From Gorsachius magnificus (lineage: Eukaryota > Chordata > Aves > Pelecaniformes > Ardeidae), in the NCBI GenBank assembly GCA_034008185.1, contig CM067082.1, positions 153,037,395 to 153,101,394 on the forward strand: 64,000 nt of DNA, written 5' to 3'. The translations under genes and the position numbers were made by a program. This document shows, in pieces, positions 36,576 to 48,083 of the stretch. Positions within the stretch are counted from its first letter, which is position 1. Each line of letters starts with the position of its first letter. The notes beneath the pieces were generated by a model. That model was not told the origin of the DNA and made no database searches. It saw only the letters and a list, made by a program, of their open reading frames with translations.

Positions 36576-38526
36576 GGAAAAAGAAAATGGGATTGCATGG
36601 TGTTTTGCATCTTCTGGTCGCTGCCCAAAGCTGATGTATGCACACCTCGCCTTGCACGGGAAGCTGGGTCTGATCCCAGCCCACCTGAGATCAAACGTTA
36701 GGAGTGGAAAATGTGAGGTCTGCTTAAGGATGGAGGGGATGGGTGAGGAACACCCTTTCCTGGAAGGGGACACGCCAGACTGTTTTGGACCGTTTTGCTA
36801 TATTGCACAGTTCCCTCTACAGGTGGCAGCAAGAAACACTGGGCACCCTGGGGATGACTGATGTGGTGGGGAAAAAATGCAAATAGAGGCAATAAAAAGT
36901 TAGTGGCTGGCTGAGGAAGGGGCTTTGATTCTGGCTGGGAGGAGGTTTGCTCAGCTGGTGCCTTAGTTTCAGGTTGACTTGGAGAAATCCCTACCAAAGC
37001 TTTAGTTTTGGTTTTAGGATTATAGCATCACTGTTTTTTATAGATGAGGCTGGATGCTGACCAGGGCATGGTGATCATTTAAATGTAGCAATCAATGGAG
37101 GCTCTTATGCCTCAGGCACTACCAAAACACAAAGAACCATTATTATGATTAGCAGTAATAATAACAAGAGGAATAATCTCTGAGGCTTTTGGCCATTTCT
37201 ATGGGACAATTAACGGGTGGCAATCAGTTAAATCCCTTTGCACGTATTTCCCTCCTGCAGGCAGACTCGCACTTCTGTGAGGAATTTGAAGGATGCACCA
37301 GCAAAAGACCTGAGAAAACACAACACCATCACAGAGGTGTGAATCTTTCCACCAGGTGCTTGATGGGGCGCTTGTGTTGCCACCTCCTTGGCCACCTCAA
37401 GCTTCAGCAAAGGCTGTAGACTTGACTGATGACAGCAGCTGGCAAAATTCAGCCCACCCAAGAAAGAGAGGTGCCTTTGCAAGCAGAGAGGTCAACGTGA
37501 GGTGGGCATCTGGTTCTCCATTGATATCTAATGCTCCTTGGCCCCACTGAAAATGTCTTGGTGGGCAGCAAAGAGCCAAGGCTGCTTGTAGCACCGGCTT
37601 CCACCAAACATTACCATGGATAAACAGAGAAGGTTGTGCTTCATCTGACACCAAGACCTATATTACACTTTCAGATTGGCCAAGTTTGTTAATGGACTTA
37701 GCCAAGACAGAGAGCACAGTCATAGGTTTGTATGTGTTTTACTCCCAGCTGTGCTATAAAACAAGGGACATCCCTTCTTCAGCCTGGTGCTCAGCATCCT
37801 TCAGTAGAGCTCACCTGGCAAAGCACATGTGTCTCAGGGTGACAAATCCTCTCTTACAGCTCTAGGGGTCTTTAGCATAATAAAAAATGTATTCTTTCCC
37901 CTCCTCAAAGGAAAATTAGATTTAATCATGTTTTGGCTGAAAACAGGTGGAAACTAAAAAAAAAAACCCAACAAAACTTCTTCCAAAAAACATCCCAACA
38001 TCAGCAAACAGGAATTAGTTGTACTGCAGCATGGAGTATCTGGTTTCCCAGCTGTTCTGGCAAGCACACAGACACTTAGTAAAAGAAGTAATCATTCCTT
38101 GAAAAAGAGGGTCAGTGGAAATTTTCTGAGCCCTCTTTTCCAACTATCTGTCCCCCAGCTTTACGATCTGGGCTGCTTCTGAGTGTACACAGGGGTCGGC
38201 TCAGGGGGAGGTTCAGGGAGGGGAGGTCTGTCCCCTTTCCCACCGCGCCCTGTGGTGTGCTTGCTGTTGGCCGTACAGCAAAGCACTGGTTGCTCACCTC
38301 CACCCTCAGGCCGGGGTCTGGACACTCAGTTTTTGAAGGCGAATACCCCGTCACTTGGGTGAGGGGCTGCTTAGGGGAAGGTGTAATACATAAAAAGTGC
38401 CTCATCCATTGAGTTATCATCCCAAAACCACCACTTTAGAGATGTTCTACACCAGGTCTGTCTCCAGACCAGTATGTTCAAGAGCCACTGCCGCATTCTT
38501 ATTACCCATAAATTTGTCTTTCCTTA

Positions 38527-38990
38527 GGTCCGGCTGTACTCTGTAACCTCCACGACAGCTGGCACTGAGTTGCACAGGTCAGTTATTTTTCTTGTGTGCA
38601 AAATCCAGCCTGGCCCTTATCTGCACTTTGCTAAACCACCTCCTAATCGTAAAACACTGGCAGCAACCAGTCGAGCGCTGGCGGCGGTGTTTGGAGCCAG
38701 CTCTCCTACTACAAAGGGCTCGTCTTTCTGCAAGAATGACTGCAGCCTGCTTAGAGAAGCGCTATGAGTTTTATACCACAAATAATTACAGTGATACTAT
38801 AACTCTGAAAAGAAATCCACGCAGTGTATTTTGCGATGACATTTCTTTGATTATTCTTAATTGTGTTTGACTCACCAATGCAGACTCCAAATTAATGAGC
38901 TCTTATAGTACCACAGAGCCTGGATTATAAACTTAGACAGCAACCAAAGCAGTCACGATAATGAGCCACGCGACGGTGACGCTTTTCCCC
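38527..38990. promoter_or_regulatory. Candidate conserved non-coding element (long)
   Basis: About 460 bp of non-repetitive DNA. Five CpGs lie within about 40 bp (TCGAGCGCTGGCGGCGG, 38671-38687 area), then an AT-rich half with TAATTA (38783-38788) and AAATTAATGAGC, then another CpG group (CACGATAATGAGCCACGCGA). CpG-rich and homeodomain-rich halves side by side suggest a large regulatory element. Open frames over it (65 and 92 codons, plus strand) are unremarkable. Confidence 0.35.
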
Positions 38991-39385
38991 CTTGGCTCTC
39001 CCTTTTCTTCCCACTTCCCTCCTGACTTGCAGCAAGAGCAAGGCTGTCTGCTTGCCTTGCTGTGATGGATTTCAATTCCCTGGACCATCCTCAGTATTTG
39101 CTTTCAAAAGACCAGTGTTTTGGAGGAATTATGAAAGAAGAAAAACAGGCTGGCTCCCGCTTGCTGTCTCTTGCCTGGCACTTTGATGGCAGCCCTTCTT
39201 CAGCAGGGGTTGTTCTCTGGGTGTGTTTGTACTACTCCTGGCACGCTGCAGCCCTTGCCTAGGATGGGACATAAGCAATTAAACGCAATCAATAATGCCT
39301 ATCCTGAACTTTAAAGCATACTTTATTCTTGCAGAGCAGGACAGCACGGTACACACGGATAATCCCTCACAGCTGTTGTGCAGCC

Positions 39386-39411
39386 TTTCTTTTTTTGTTC
39401 TTTTTTTTTTT
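39386..39411. repeat. T-rich simple sequence
   Basis: Two T runs separated by GTTC. A similar T run occurs at 39590-39601. Confidence 0.85.
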
Positions 39412-40254
39412 GCCTGTTAGAATCTGAAGCTGGACAACACCCCGTGTTTACTGAGAGTGGAGCTGAGCCACGGGAAGGTGATGGGTGCCACCAGCAGCCG
39501 AGGAGCAGCCCTCAGGTCTCTGCACCTCCCATCAGCGCTGGAAGGACCAGCTGGCGGTGATGTAGAAAGCTGAATTTTTTTGCAAATCCTTTTTTTTTTT
39601 TCCTGGACCTCAATGTCAAACAGGATTCAGTTCCACCTCTCAGAGGAGACCTGTGCTCAAGCCCTCTTGGGAAAGGGAGCTGAGGAAGCTCATGTGTCCC
39701 TCGTGAACCTCTGGGCTGCTGTCTTTATTTGTGCTGTGCACCAGAGAACACCATTTTTTTCTCGGGACTGCACAGCACCTAGCACAAGCCTGGTTTGCAG
39801 CCAAAGGTCTGGCATGCAACAGGCATAAAATAGTAATTCCTGGACCCCCCTTTCCAATTGCTTTCCCTGGAAGTTAGCCTGGCTGCCAGGACCTTTCTCA
39901 CCTTAGATGAGCCCTGCCTTTCAGATGAGCTTGTCATCCTGGTCCTCAAAGTTTCTGATCTCTGCCTTATTTGAAGAAAAAACAGAGAGGTATTGTACGC
40001 AAAGGGAAACACCGAGGGTTTGGTTTTCTTTATTGTCTGAACCCTGTAAACAGGTTCCAGACACAAATAATTATTTGTAACTCACGTCCCCCTATCTCAG
40101 AGGAACCATTTCTGTTCTGCAACCTTTTGCTGATGCAGCAAAATAAGAAAAACAGCCTGAAGGGGGGAGAAGCAAACATCCCAGCTCCTCTTCCTAACCC
40201 AGAGAAAGGTCTGAGTGAGAACAGCTGCTCAGCAGAAGTCTCTCTGAACAAGAG

Positions 40255-40345
40255 TGGTTTAAATTAGTAGGATGCTGGCTAATTAAAAGCCTATAAAGTT
40301 ATAATTAAAAGAACTGAGCCCAAGTTATATTAAATTAGTCCACCA
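40255..40345. promoter_or_regulatory. Possible conserved non-coding block
   Basis: TAAATTAGTAGG, CTAATTAAAAGCC, TATAATTAAAAG and ATTAAATTAGTCC give four ATTA/TAAT cores in about 80 bp, in non-repetitive DNA just before a G-rich segment. Homeodomain-rich composition is the only evidence. Confidence 0.3.
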
Positions 40346-40465
40346 GCCACCTTCCGAGCCATCACAGAAGGATGCAGATGGTTGTTTGCACCTCACAAGT
40401 CTAAAGCACCTCTGTGCCCTGGAAGCACCGGCCAGAGCGAGAGCTTGTGATGGGTTGGACCTGCT

Positions 40466-40494
40466 GGGGAGGGCTGGGGAAGGGGCTGCCGGGG
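40466..40494 (+). other. G-quadruplex motif, five G tracts
   Basis: Runs of 4, 3, 4, 4 and 4 G are separated by A, CT, AA and CTGCC. This is the strongest quadruplex pattern in the window and lies about 330 bp before the purine tract at 40821. No promoter or transcript start is visible. Confidence 0.65.
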
Positions 40495-40820
40495 TGAGGA
40501 CAGCCCCAAGCCAATCCCCCACCTCCAGAGCACGGAGAAAGGGGATTTGTCCTGGGACAAGGTCAGTCTCCCAGGAAGGTGACAAACAGAGAGGTGGTTA
40601 AGCCCCTGGCATAATTTCTTTCCTCTCCCATCACTGCTCTCCTTGTGCAAGGATGGGAGTTGCGGTGGTGGTGGTAAATCCTCAATTAAAGCACCCCGCT
40701 GCTCGCAAATGAGCTCTGAGGCGCTGCTGGCCCAGGGGCCCATCCACAGCTCCACGATGCCTCAGGGATGGCTGCAAAGACAGCGGCATCCCAGCGAGAA
40801 TGCTGGAGACCACAGCCAAA

Positions 40821-41230
40821 GGGGGCTGTGGGGGGAGAGAAAGCAGGGAGAGGGAGAAAGAAAAAAGAGGGGGGGGGAGAGAGAAAAAGGAGAGAGAGTG
40901 ACAAGCAAAAAAAGAGGGAAAGGAAAGAAAGCAAGAAAGGTAAAGAGAGAGAAAGAAAAACACAACAAAGAACAAGGAAGAGAAAAAGAGGAACAAAAGC
41001 AAAAAAAAAAAAGAAAAATAAAGTGAGAAAGATAAAAGGGAAAAGAAAAAGAAAGAGAAAGAAAGGAAAAGAGAAAGAAGAAAGATAAAAAGAGAAAGAA
41101 AGAATTAAAAGAGAAAGAAAAATAGAGAAATAGAAAGAAAGAAAGCAAGACAGAAAGAGAAAGAGAGGAAGAAAAAGAGAGAAGAAAAGTAGATAAGTGG
41201 GGAGAAAGCTGGAAGGAAAGAAATAGCAAA
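40821..41230. repeat. Long purine-rich (GA/GAAA)n tract
   Basis: About 410 bp are almost entirely A and G on the plus strand with scattered C and T. The tract has GAGA, GAAA and GGGA wording and a run of nine or more G near 40870. Long open frames result on both strands: Lys, Glu and Arg rich on plus, and Phe, Leu and Ser rich on minus (291 codons at 40686-41561). They are artefacts of a stop-poor simple sequence. Tracts like this can adopt triplex (H-DNA) structure and are hard to sequence. Confidence 0.95.
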
Positions 41231-41950
41231 GGGGGGGCATGGATGCTTCCAGCTGTTCCGATCCGGCACTGCTGCCCCTCCACAGCTGTGCTTTCCACAT
41301 CTGCGCCGCCAGGCTGGCACATGGAGGGCCCCCGGTACATGGGGACCATCTGCCCCACAAACAGACCCTTTGGGCCAAGGGACATTTGCTGGGGTCACCA
41401 ACATCCCCTTGCATGCAGAGAAAGAGGCTCAGGTGAGGTCGGGCAGCTGAGGACCCGCTCCAGCCCACCTGCAAAAGGCCTGGTCTGGCCACGAGATTCG
41501 TTGCACCCAGATGAGGACAATCTGCAGAGACAAGAATGCTAAAACTTTGTTTAAGTGGCAAAAATACTACTGTGTGATGGCAGATGTGGACAGAGCCGAC
41601 TTACAGCTCTTGCTCACAGCTGCTGAGGAGGCTTTCGATGGCTGCAGCTGCTCACGCACCCGGTTTTGCTGGCCGAGGGCAAGTCCAAAACCTCCAAATG
41701 CTTCCTTTCATTGTGCGGTGGAAGCCAAAAGTCGGAAGATTTTCCATGAATTGAGAATTTTAAAAATGTTGTTTGGAAACAAAAGAAGTGCTTTTGACTT
41801 TGAGCAGTGTTTGGAAAAAATTCCATTAAGAAGTCTGGAAGCAAAATACATTGTGATGTTGAAAGCTGCACCAACCTGAAAAATTAAAAGTGTTTCTTTG
41901 AAAAAAGTTAGAATCAGGCTGGTTTGAGTTTGGGGGATGCTTCTTCCAGG

Positions 41951-41964
41951 AAAAAAAAAAAAAA
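41951..41964. repeat. Poly-A run
   Basis: Fourteen A, shortly before the A-rich block at 42001. Confidence 0.85.
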
Positions 41965-42000
41965 GTAATTTCATAGCAGTTCAGCTGCTTTGCTTTAGTA

Positions 42001-42080
42001 AATAATAAAAAAAAAAAAAAAAAGAAAAAAAGAAAAGGAAAAGAAAAAGAAAATTTAAAAAAAGAAGAAAAGCAAATTAA
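42001..42080. repeat. A-rich (AAAAG)n simple sequence
   Basis: About 80 bp of A with single G insertions, including AAAAGAAAAGGAAAAG. It ends 17 bp before the tail end of the CR1 at 42097. The tail of a minus-strand CR1 points left, so this is probably target sequence or an expanded target-site microsatellite. Confidence 0.9.
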
Positions 42081-42096
42081 AGGGGGTTGGGCAAAA

Positions 42097-42261
42097 TCAT
42101 AGAATCATAGAATCATCTAGGTTGGAAAAGACATTTAAGATCACCACATCCAACCATTAACCTAGCACTGCCATCCCACCACTAAACCCTGTCCCTAAGC
42201 ACCTCATCTACCCAGCTTTTAAATCCCTCCAGGGATGGGGACTTAACCCCTTCCCTGGGCA
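42097..42261 (-). mobile_element. CR1 LINE, 5'-truncated 3' end (type A)
   Basis: Two tail units (TCATAGAA) plus a partial third are followed by GGTTGGAAAAGACATTTAAG and the type A block CCATCCCACCACTAAACC. Only about 165 bp survive. The copy stops after CTTCCCTGGGC. It is the close relative of the 2151-2625 element. Confidence 0.95.
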
Positions 42262-43315
42262 AGGTGCAAGTGCGCAGAATCCAGAATAGCTAAGAAAAAG
42301 ACTTTTTTCTCTCCTATCTCTCTGTCTGCCTGCTGAAGGCTGAAGGGAGGGACCATGCAAACCCACTGTGGTGGGGAATTTACATAACTTCGTGCCCCAG
42401 CCACCAAAACTGGAATAAGCTTGTTCCACACCAGGATGGATGCGTGGGCTCCACTCCCTCAAGCTGCTGTGTGGTGCGCTTATGAAGAGAAATGCTTGGG
42501 TTTAAGGAGAAAAGCTTCCTCCTCCCACCGTACACTATAAAAATGAATGATCAGTAATTCAGATGCTGTCATGGCTATAAAACATCGTGCTATAAGTCAT
42601 GCTAGTACCAGCCCTGACAAGGAGAGCAGGTGATGAGCAGCTTGTGCTATCCAGTTAATGGGAGAAGAGAAAATGCTTGCAAAGCCCAAAAGGAGAGTTC
42701 ATGCAAAATGAAGGGCTTCTCCATCACTTTCCTTGGGAAATGCAACTTGTGCACATTCTCTGTGTCTGTCTCTGAACCGAGTCTGAGCCCATCAGTAGAC
42801 CCCCAGCAGTCCTAAGAATTAGAACCTGGGTAAAGGTGACAATACTGAGCTCAACTCTTACTATCCACTAGAGAATCCAGTACCGCCCACCAGGAGAAGC
42901 TGCTTTTGGGGTTTACATCTCACTGGACACCACCAAATTCACCCTACAAGACAGACACTGGTGGGAAAAGAGTTTTCAGTGTCACTACTGCTCAGGGCAC
43001 TGTGAACTTAAACAAACCTGGAGAACAATGAGGACTGGATTTCTGGGACCACCGGGAAGGGATGTGATTGAATTTCCTAGGTATATCCATGGCCTGGGAT
43101 GAAGGCTGATACTTTTGATACACGGCAGCTGCCAGCACATGCTGACTTCAGTGGTTATTAGCTTGGTTTGTAATTAAATAGTAGTTTCACTGGTACAACT
43201 ACATAACAGTATTCAAACGTCTTCAACACAAAGGTTAAAAAAGCAACCATGTGTGAAAGCCATGGTGAGCCCATGGCATCCTCTTCACCTGAGCCTGAAG
43301 GTCAGCTTTGGGGGC
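42262..43315. other. Non-coding interval between a CR1 and a solo LTR
   Basis: About 1 kb with no repeat or gene recognised. Small open frames (such as 42208-42462 minus) partly overlap the CR1. Confidence 0.55.
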
Positions 43316-43861
43316 TGTCGTGGTTTAACCCTGGCCGGCAACTGAGCAGCACCCAGCCGCTGGCTCGCTGCCCCCCACCCTCAGCAGGGTGGGGGAGAGA
43401 ATCAGAGAAAAAGCAAAACCCATGGGTTGAGATAAAGACAGTTTAATAAAATAGCAGAGGAAAAGAATAACAATAATAATAATAGTAATGGTAAGAGAAT
43501 ATACAGAATATACAAAACAAGTGATGCACAATGCAGTTGCTCACCACCCGCTGACTGATGCCCAGCCCGTCCTGAGCAGCGATTGCTCTCCCCCCAACAA
43601 ACTTCCCCCTGGCATGACGTCCTATGGTCTGGAATAGCCCTGTGGCCAGTTGGGGTCAGCTGTCCTGGCTGTGCCCCCTCCCAGCTTCTCGTGCCCCTGG
43701 CAGAGCAGGGGAAGCTGAAAAAGTCCTTGGCCGGTGTAAGCACTAAGCAACAACTAAACCATCAGGGGGTTATCAAGGTTCTTCTCATCCTAAATCCAAA
43801 ACACAGCACTGTGCCAGCTACTAGGAAGAAAATTAACTCTATCCCAGCCAAAACCAGGGCA
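43316..43861 (-). mobile_element. Solo LTR of an endogenous retrovirus, avian type
   Basis: 546 bp bounded by TG...CA: the plus strand starts TGTCGTGGTTTAACCC and ends AAAACCAGGGCA. In the sense (minus) direction it holds an ATTAAA polyadenylation-type signal (plus-strand 43442-43447) followed by CTGTCTTTATCTCAACCC, then a GC-rich 3' end. No internal retroviral sequence adjoins either side, so it is a solo LTR left by recombination. Flanks GGGGC (43311-43315) and GTGGC (43862-43866) form a 5-bp duplication with one mismatch. The 5-bp size suits an ERVL-like class, but assignment is uncertain. An (AAT)n run lies within it (43467-43489). No TATAAA is seen in the usual upstream region. Confidence 0.9.
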
Positions 43862-44210
43862 GTGGCACACCATGAGCTTTGCAGTTGGCCATGCCATGCC
43901 TCGGGGTGTATGGCTGCACCCACACCCCTGAGTGGGACAGTGGCAGGAGGTAGCTTTTGAACCTGCCATCTTTCAATTTTGTCCAACGTCCCAAATTCTT
44001 CTATTACACAAGACAATGAGCCTGAGGGTCAGTTGTCCCTCAGGACTTCTCTTGACTTCTCTTATATGTCTCCTTGGACATTTCTTTTCCAAACTGGAGA
44101 ATCTCTCCTTCCAGACCTTCAGCCAACCTTGTTACTTTCCACACATCTTTCCCAAACATCCTATTTCCTTTTGGCATTGTGGGACCAAACCAGCACATAC
44201 TACTGACAAT

Positions 44211-44253
44211 AACATCCTAAGGTCCCTTCCAACCTGAATCATCCAATGACCCT
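44211..44253 (+). mobile_element. Possible CR1 tail relic
   Basis: AAGGTCCCTTCCAACCTGAA followed by TCATCCAATGACCCTG matches the last bases of a plus-strand CR1 and a decayed tail. No further CR1 body can be followed upstream. Either a very short copy or a chance match. Confidence 0.5.
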
Positions 44254-45039
44254 GTGTGGGTGCGCCAGTGACATTTGTAGCAGTATAATGACATTTTCTG
44301 CTTTGTTCCCTGCTCCTTCACTATTCTCAGTGTTTGATTTGATTCAGAGTGACAGAGATTGTGGCTTGATGCAAACGTCCTGAAAGGTGCCCCACTGTAT
44401 GGCCTGAGAAGGCTTAGGGCATGGATATGTGCCCTTTTCTAGCGCCAGCTGGACCAGCTGAGATGACTTTAGCCAGTCCCCTGTCACTGACTGCCTTCTC
44501 TCTGGTAGCTGTGCTGCTCACGTGGTAGAGCCCTAGCTCAGGTCAGTCTGAAGGAGCCACTTTTAAAATGTCAGTTCTTTGCTAACCCAGCTTTTTTAGC
44601 AGGAACAGAAAGAGGGTGGAAGTTGCCAGCAGCAGCAGTGGAGGATCTTCATGTTGCACCGCTGCTTTATCCAAGCTGGAAGCACAGCGGACAAAACAGC
44701 GAGGAAAGCCCTTGGAGGCTGGAGGCAAAATCTGGTTTCCATAAGGAGCTTGTGAACCAGGCTTGCAAATAATGTGGACGAGCAACAGGACTAGGGCAGC
44801 ATCCCCAGGATCTGCAGCCCCCCGCCAAGTGTTGCCTTCATCATCGGGGTCGGGGTGAGTCCTATCCCCAGGGTGTGCAATCCACGTGCAGATGGCCTCA
44901 GCTACAAATAGGCCTGGAGCACAAGCTGAACTTCCCCCAAACTAATAATCAGCCACTGACTTGAAAGGAAACCCCACCTGTCCTCCCCTCCCTGACTCTG
45001 TCTGAGAGCAGAGGCACTGATGTGCTCTCAAAGAGGCTG

Positions 45040-45135
45040 CACTTGTGGTATTTTTGACCCAGCTGGAAGAAGGATGAGCCGTAAATCTCACTCGACAGCC
45101 TAATCTCATTATATTTCCCAGCTCAGTTTCCAGGC
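45040..45135. promoter_or_regulatory. Possible conserved non-coding block (weak)
   Basis: Non-repetitive, with ATGAGCCGTAAATCTCACTC and CCTAATCTCATTATATTTCC and retained CpGs. Picked by composition only. Confidence 0.2.
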
Positions 45136-47779
45136 CAAAGGGGTTTGGCTAAGCTTCAGAGAAGCATCTGAACTCTCAGATGCTGCTCCAAACCAACCTC
45201 CTAAATCTTTAGATGGTCACCCATTGACAGGAGCAATCTCCGCTTGTTGTCACTAGCTGTGTACTAGCAGTGGTGTACTAAGACACACAGGCACAACACA
45301 TGTAGTCATGCAGATGCTCATCAATACCAACCCTCCATAAAGGTATTACAAGCCACCACCTGAAGAGAAGGTTTTGAGGGACTCGGTCATAAAAAGGCAT
45401 GAATGCACTGTTGCTAAAAGGCCAAGAAACAGATCATGTCTCTGTGAATCTGCTGGGGAGGGTGACTAATAGACCACCAGCAACCAAGAGAGGCACCATC
45501 AAATGCCAGCTGGAAAGGACATAGCCTTGATGGATATCTGCCGGGGTTCCTGAGCAAATCACAGAAGGCAGAAAAAGAAAACGGTAGCAGGAAATCCTGG
45601 ACTGTTCTTAAGGTCACAAACCTCTGTCAAAGTGAGATGGAGACCACCGCTGCAGAGCCAGGGCAGGGCTGGCTTTGCATGTGTCCCTGTCCTGGTGGTC
45701 TGAAGAACAAAGAGGAAGCCAGGAGGGGAGCAGACCTTGGGAACAGAAGGAGGCTGCCGCTATAAAGATGAGCCAAGCCCTCTCCGTCAGCCTGGGAACT
45801 GGGGAAGAAAGCTGGGTGGGGAGTGGTGGTTTCACATCTCAGCACTTTGTGCAGATGCTGCCTTGGTGTTACGGTTCACGTAGGATTGCAGCAACCCCTT
45901 CTCAGCAAGTAACAGACTCCAAAGCTTCCTAGGAAAACTCAGGCCACGCTCCATCATAATTTTTGCCAGAGCTTTGCCTTTCATCTCTTTGGGATGCAGC
46001 AGCAGGAGCAGATCAAGAAGCTCCCATTACCTCTGGAGGAACTGACCCTTGCTCTCCAAAAACATGCAGGTCAAGGAAGGATTCAGCCTCTTTGGATTGT
46101 ATTTGTCTGCCTTTAGGAGCTGTGCTTCAGCCCACAGTGGTGTTCCCAAAGCCAGCTGGCTCGCTTCTGTGTATCCAGATTGCATGGACCAGAAGAGCCT
46201 GGGCATGGACCAGTTCTGTCATGCACCGCTTGCCCAAACAGGAGGGCCAGCTGGCTCGTCACAGACCAGCCACGCAGCCTCTGCATAGAGCACATGATGG
46301 ACCAGCTAGCACGGCACTGCTGTCACCACCTCTCTCCCCTCAGGAGCACCATCCCAGAGAGGGCATCCTCTTTGAGTCAAACCAGGCATCCAGATCCCCA
46401 AACCCACTGCTCTTCAGCCTGTTCACCAAGGGGCTGCTGGTCCCAGACACCCAGCAGAGGATTTCAGGCTGAATGAAGGTTCTGTGTTTTTCTTGAGGAT
46501 GGAGAGCATCTCGGAGCTTAATAAACTCTTTTGTAAGTCATGCAGGAGAGTCGAGCTGCCTTAAGGACACACCTGATTTTTCTGTATCGGCAGACACATT
46601 CTCCAATTTCACTGCCACCTGGATGGCTTCTCTATGCCCTAGGAAGAGATGTTTCCCAGGAAATCTCAGCCATCAAACTTTTAAATCAAGTTTAAACATT
46701 ACCAAACACTTCCTATAAATCATCCTCTGGGCTTCCGTGGCAGGGTTTCCTTTTTCCTCTTCATATTCAAGTTATTATTTGCTTCGTTGGGCACTTGGGC
46801 TCCAGTTCTGGGCTCTCTTTTTCTGGGCTGATTTGTGTAATAGTTTGGCTTCCCAGGACAGCTGCTTTGTAACAGGGGTCTTTGGGGGCTGCGGGGAACA
46901 TAAACGTGATGAGATTCTTACATATATTTTGCACCAGCGTAGCTCCCTTGGGTACACTTTGTACCGCATAAACCCAGCCCTCAGATTGTAAGCTCTACAA
47001 AGCAGGGCTTATTAAAGTGGCCAGAAATGACTGGTGAGCCTGATCCACCGAAAGACATTTAACACCCACGTTTAGTCATTTCACTCACTGGAAATATCTC
47101 CTCAGTCTGTAATGCAGATCCACTTAAATCAACCCTTGAACCGAAGTTCAGGAGAGCAACATTGAGGAAAACAAAGGGAAGAAATTCCCACTTGTAACAT
47201 GAGCAGCTGCTACTGGCTTCTGAGATAAATTAGCACTCCATAATACAAGAGGCATGATGGGTCTCTAATGTCAAAATGCTATCAGGGGACAGCAACCTAT
47301 GAAAAGATTTTTTTTCCTTTTGAGAAAAATCCCATCAAGTATTAGTATAAAAATCCAAGGTCACCAGGCGGCAAGCTTTAGCCCTTTACCTATTTTGCCT
47401 GATTCTTAGAGGCCGCGACTGGGGTTTTCACCCTGCCACGGTGAGCGGAGGTGCTACATGAGCCATTGGTGGCAGAGATTTGCATTTCATTTCCATGGCT
47501 GCCAGCAGACGGATGTTTTCCTGAGTGGAGAGGCAATGGGGAAGGAGGTCCCATGGCTTGTGGAATGAAACCGAGCGGGCATGGGGGTCTCCATCCTAGA
47601 AGACACCCCGCTGCACCCAGGGCAGCATTGCCCAGGGACCGGAGTGGACGGTGGCAGAAAGTATAATTCTCCTCTCCTCGATGATTAATGTCTCCCTCAG
47701 CTTGAGCGCATCAGTGCTGAGGTGAGCCAAGGGCTTCTCCTAAAACCCCCTTGGGGTTTGGTCTCCAGCTGGGGCTCTG

Positions 47780-48045
47780 AGCAGCTGAGGAGCCGGCAGT
47801 GGGAGCAGCGTGCCGGCTGCTCTGCCGGGGTCAGCAGGGACACGTCAGAGCTGCAGCTTTGAAAACACCGAGCTGCCAAGTCTCAGGCGTCGGCCGTGGG
47901 ATGCCAGGCACGGCAGGGTCCCAGGCACCCGCCCCACCAGCCAGCTGTACCTTGCACAGCTGGGGGTGCAAGTCAGGGGCCCTAGCTGCTTCGGTGGGAG
48001 CGTGGCACCGGCCAGGATCCCACCGTAGAGCCTGCGGGGACACTG
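47780..48045. other. Locally GC- and CpG-rich segment
   Basis: GC-rich DNA with clearly more CpGs than its surroundings (for example GGCGTCGGCCGTGGG and GAGCCGGCAG). It might be a small CpG island, but no exon, start site or conserved frame is visible. It also holds the inverted pair CTTGCAC and GTGCAAG. Confidence 0.3.
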
Positions 48046-48083
48046 TGCCTCATCTGCTGCAGGAGACATAGGGGAAAATGTCA

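Larger units (their letters stand above)
23181..42096. other. Long non-coding interval, no gene seen
   Basis: Nearly 19 kb have no recognisable interspersed repeat; simple repeats and candidate regulatory islands are listed separately. Open frames reach 177 codons outside the purine tract (34062-34595 minus) but none shows a recognisable domain, a signal peptide with a plausible start, or paired splice signals. Two octamers occur (35740-35747, 36877-36884). This density of repeats is low even for a bird. Confidence 0.55.

Noticed and set aside
40643..41088. Lys, Glu and Arg rich plus-strand frames
   Set aside because: Same simple-sequence tract read on the other strand; charged low-complexity output is an artefact.
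40686..41561. 291-codon minus-strand open frame, longest in the window
   Set aside because: It is a translation of the long purine/pyrimidine tract, giving monotonous Phe, Leu and Ser. No domain and no coding signature.
43402..43743. 113-codon minus-strand frame in the LTR
   Set aside because: It is a translation of LTR sequence, including its AAT run; LTRs of this kind carry no gene.
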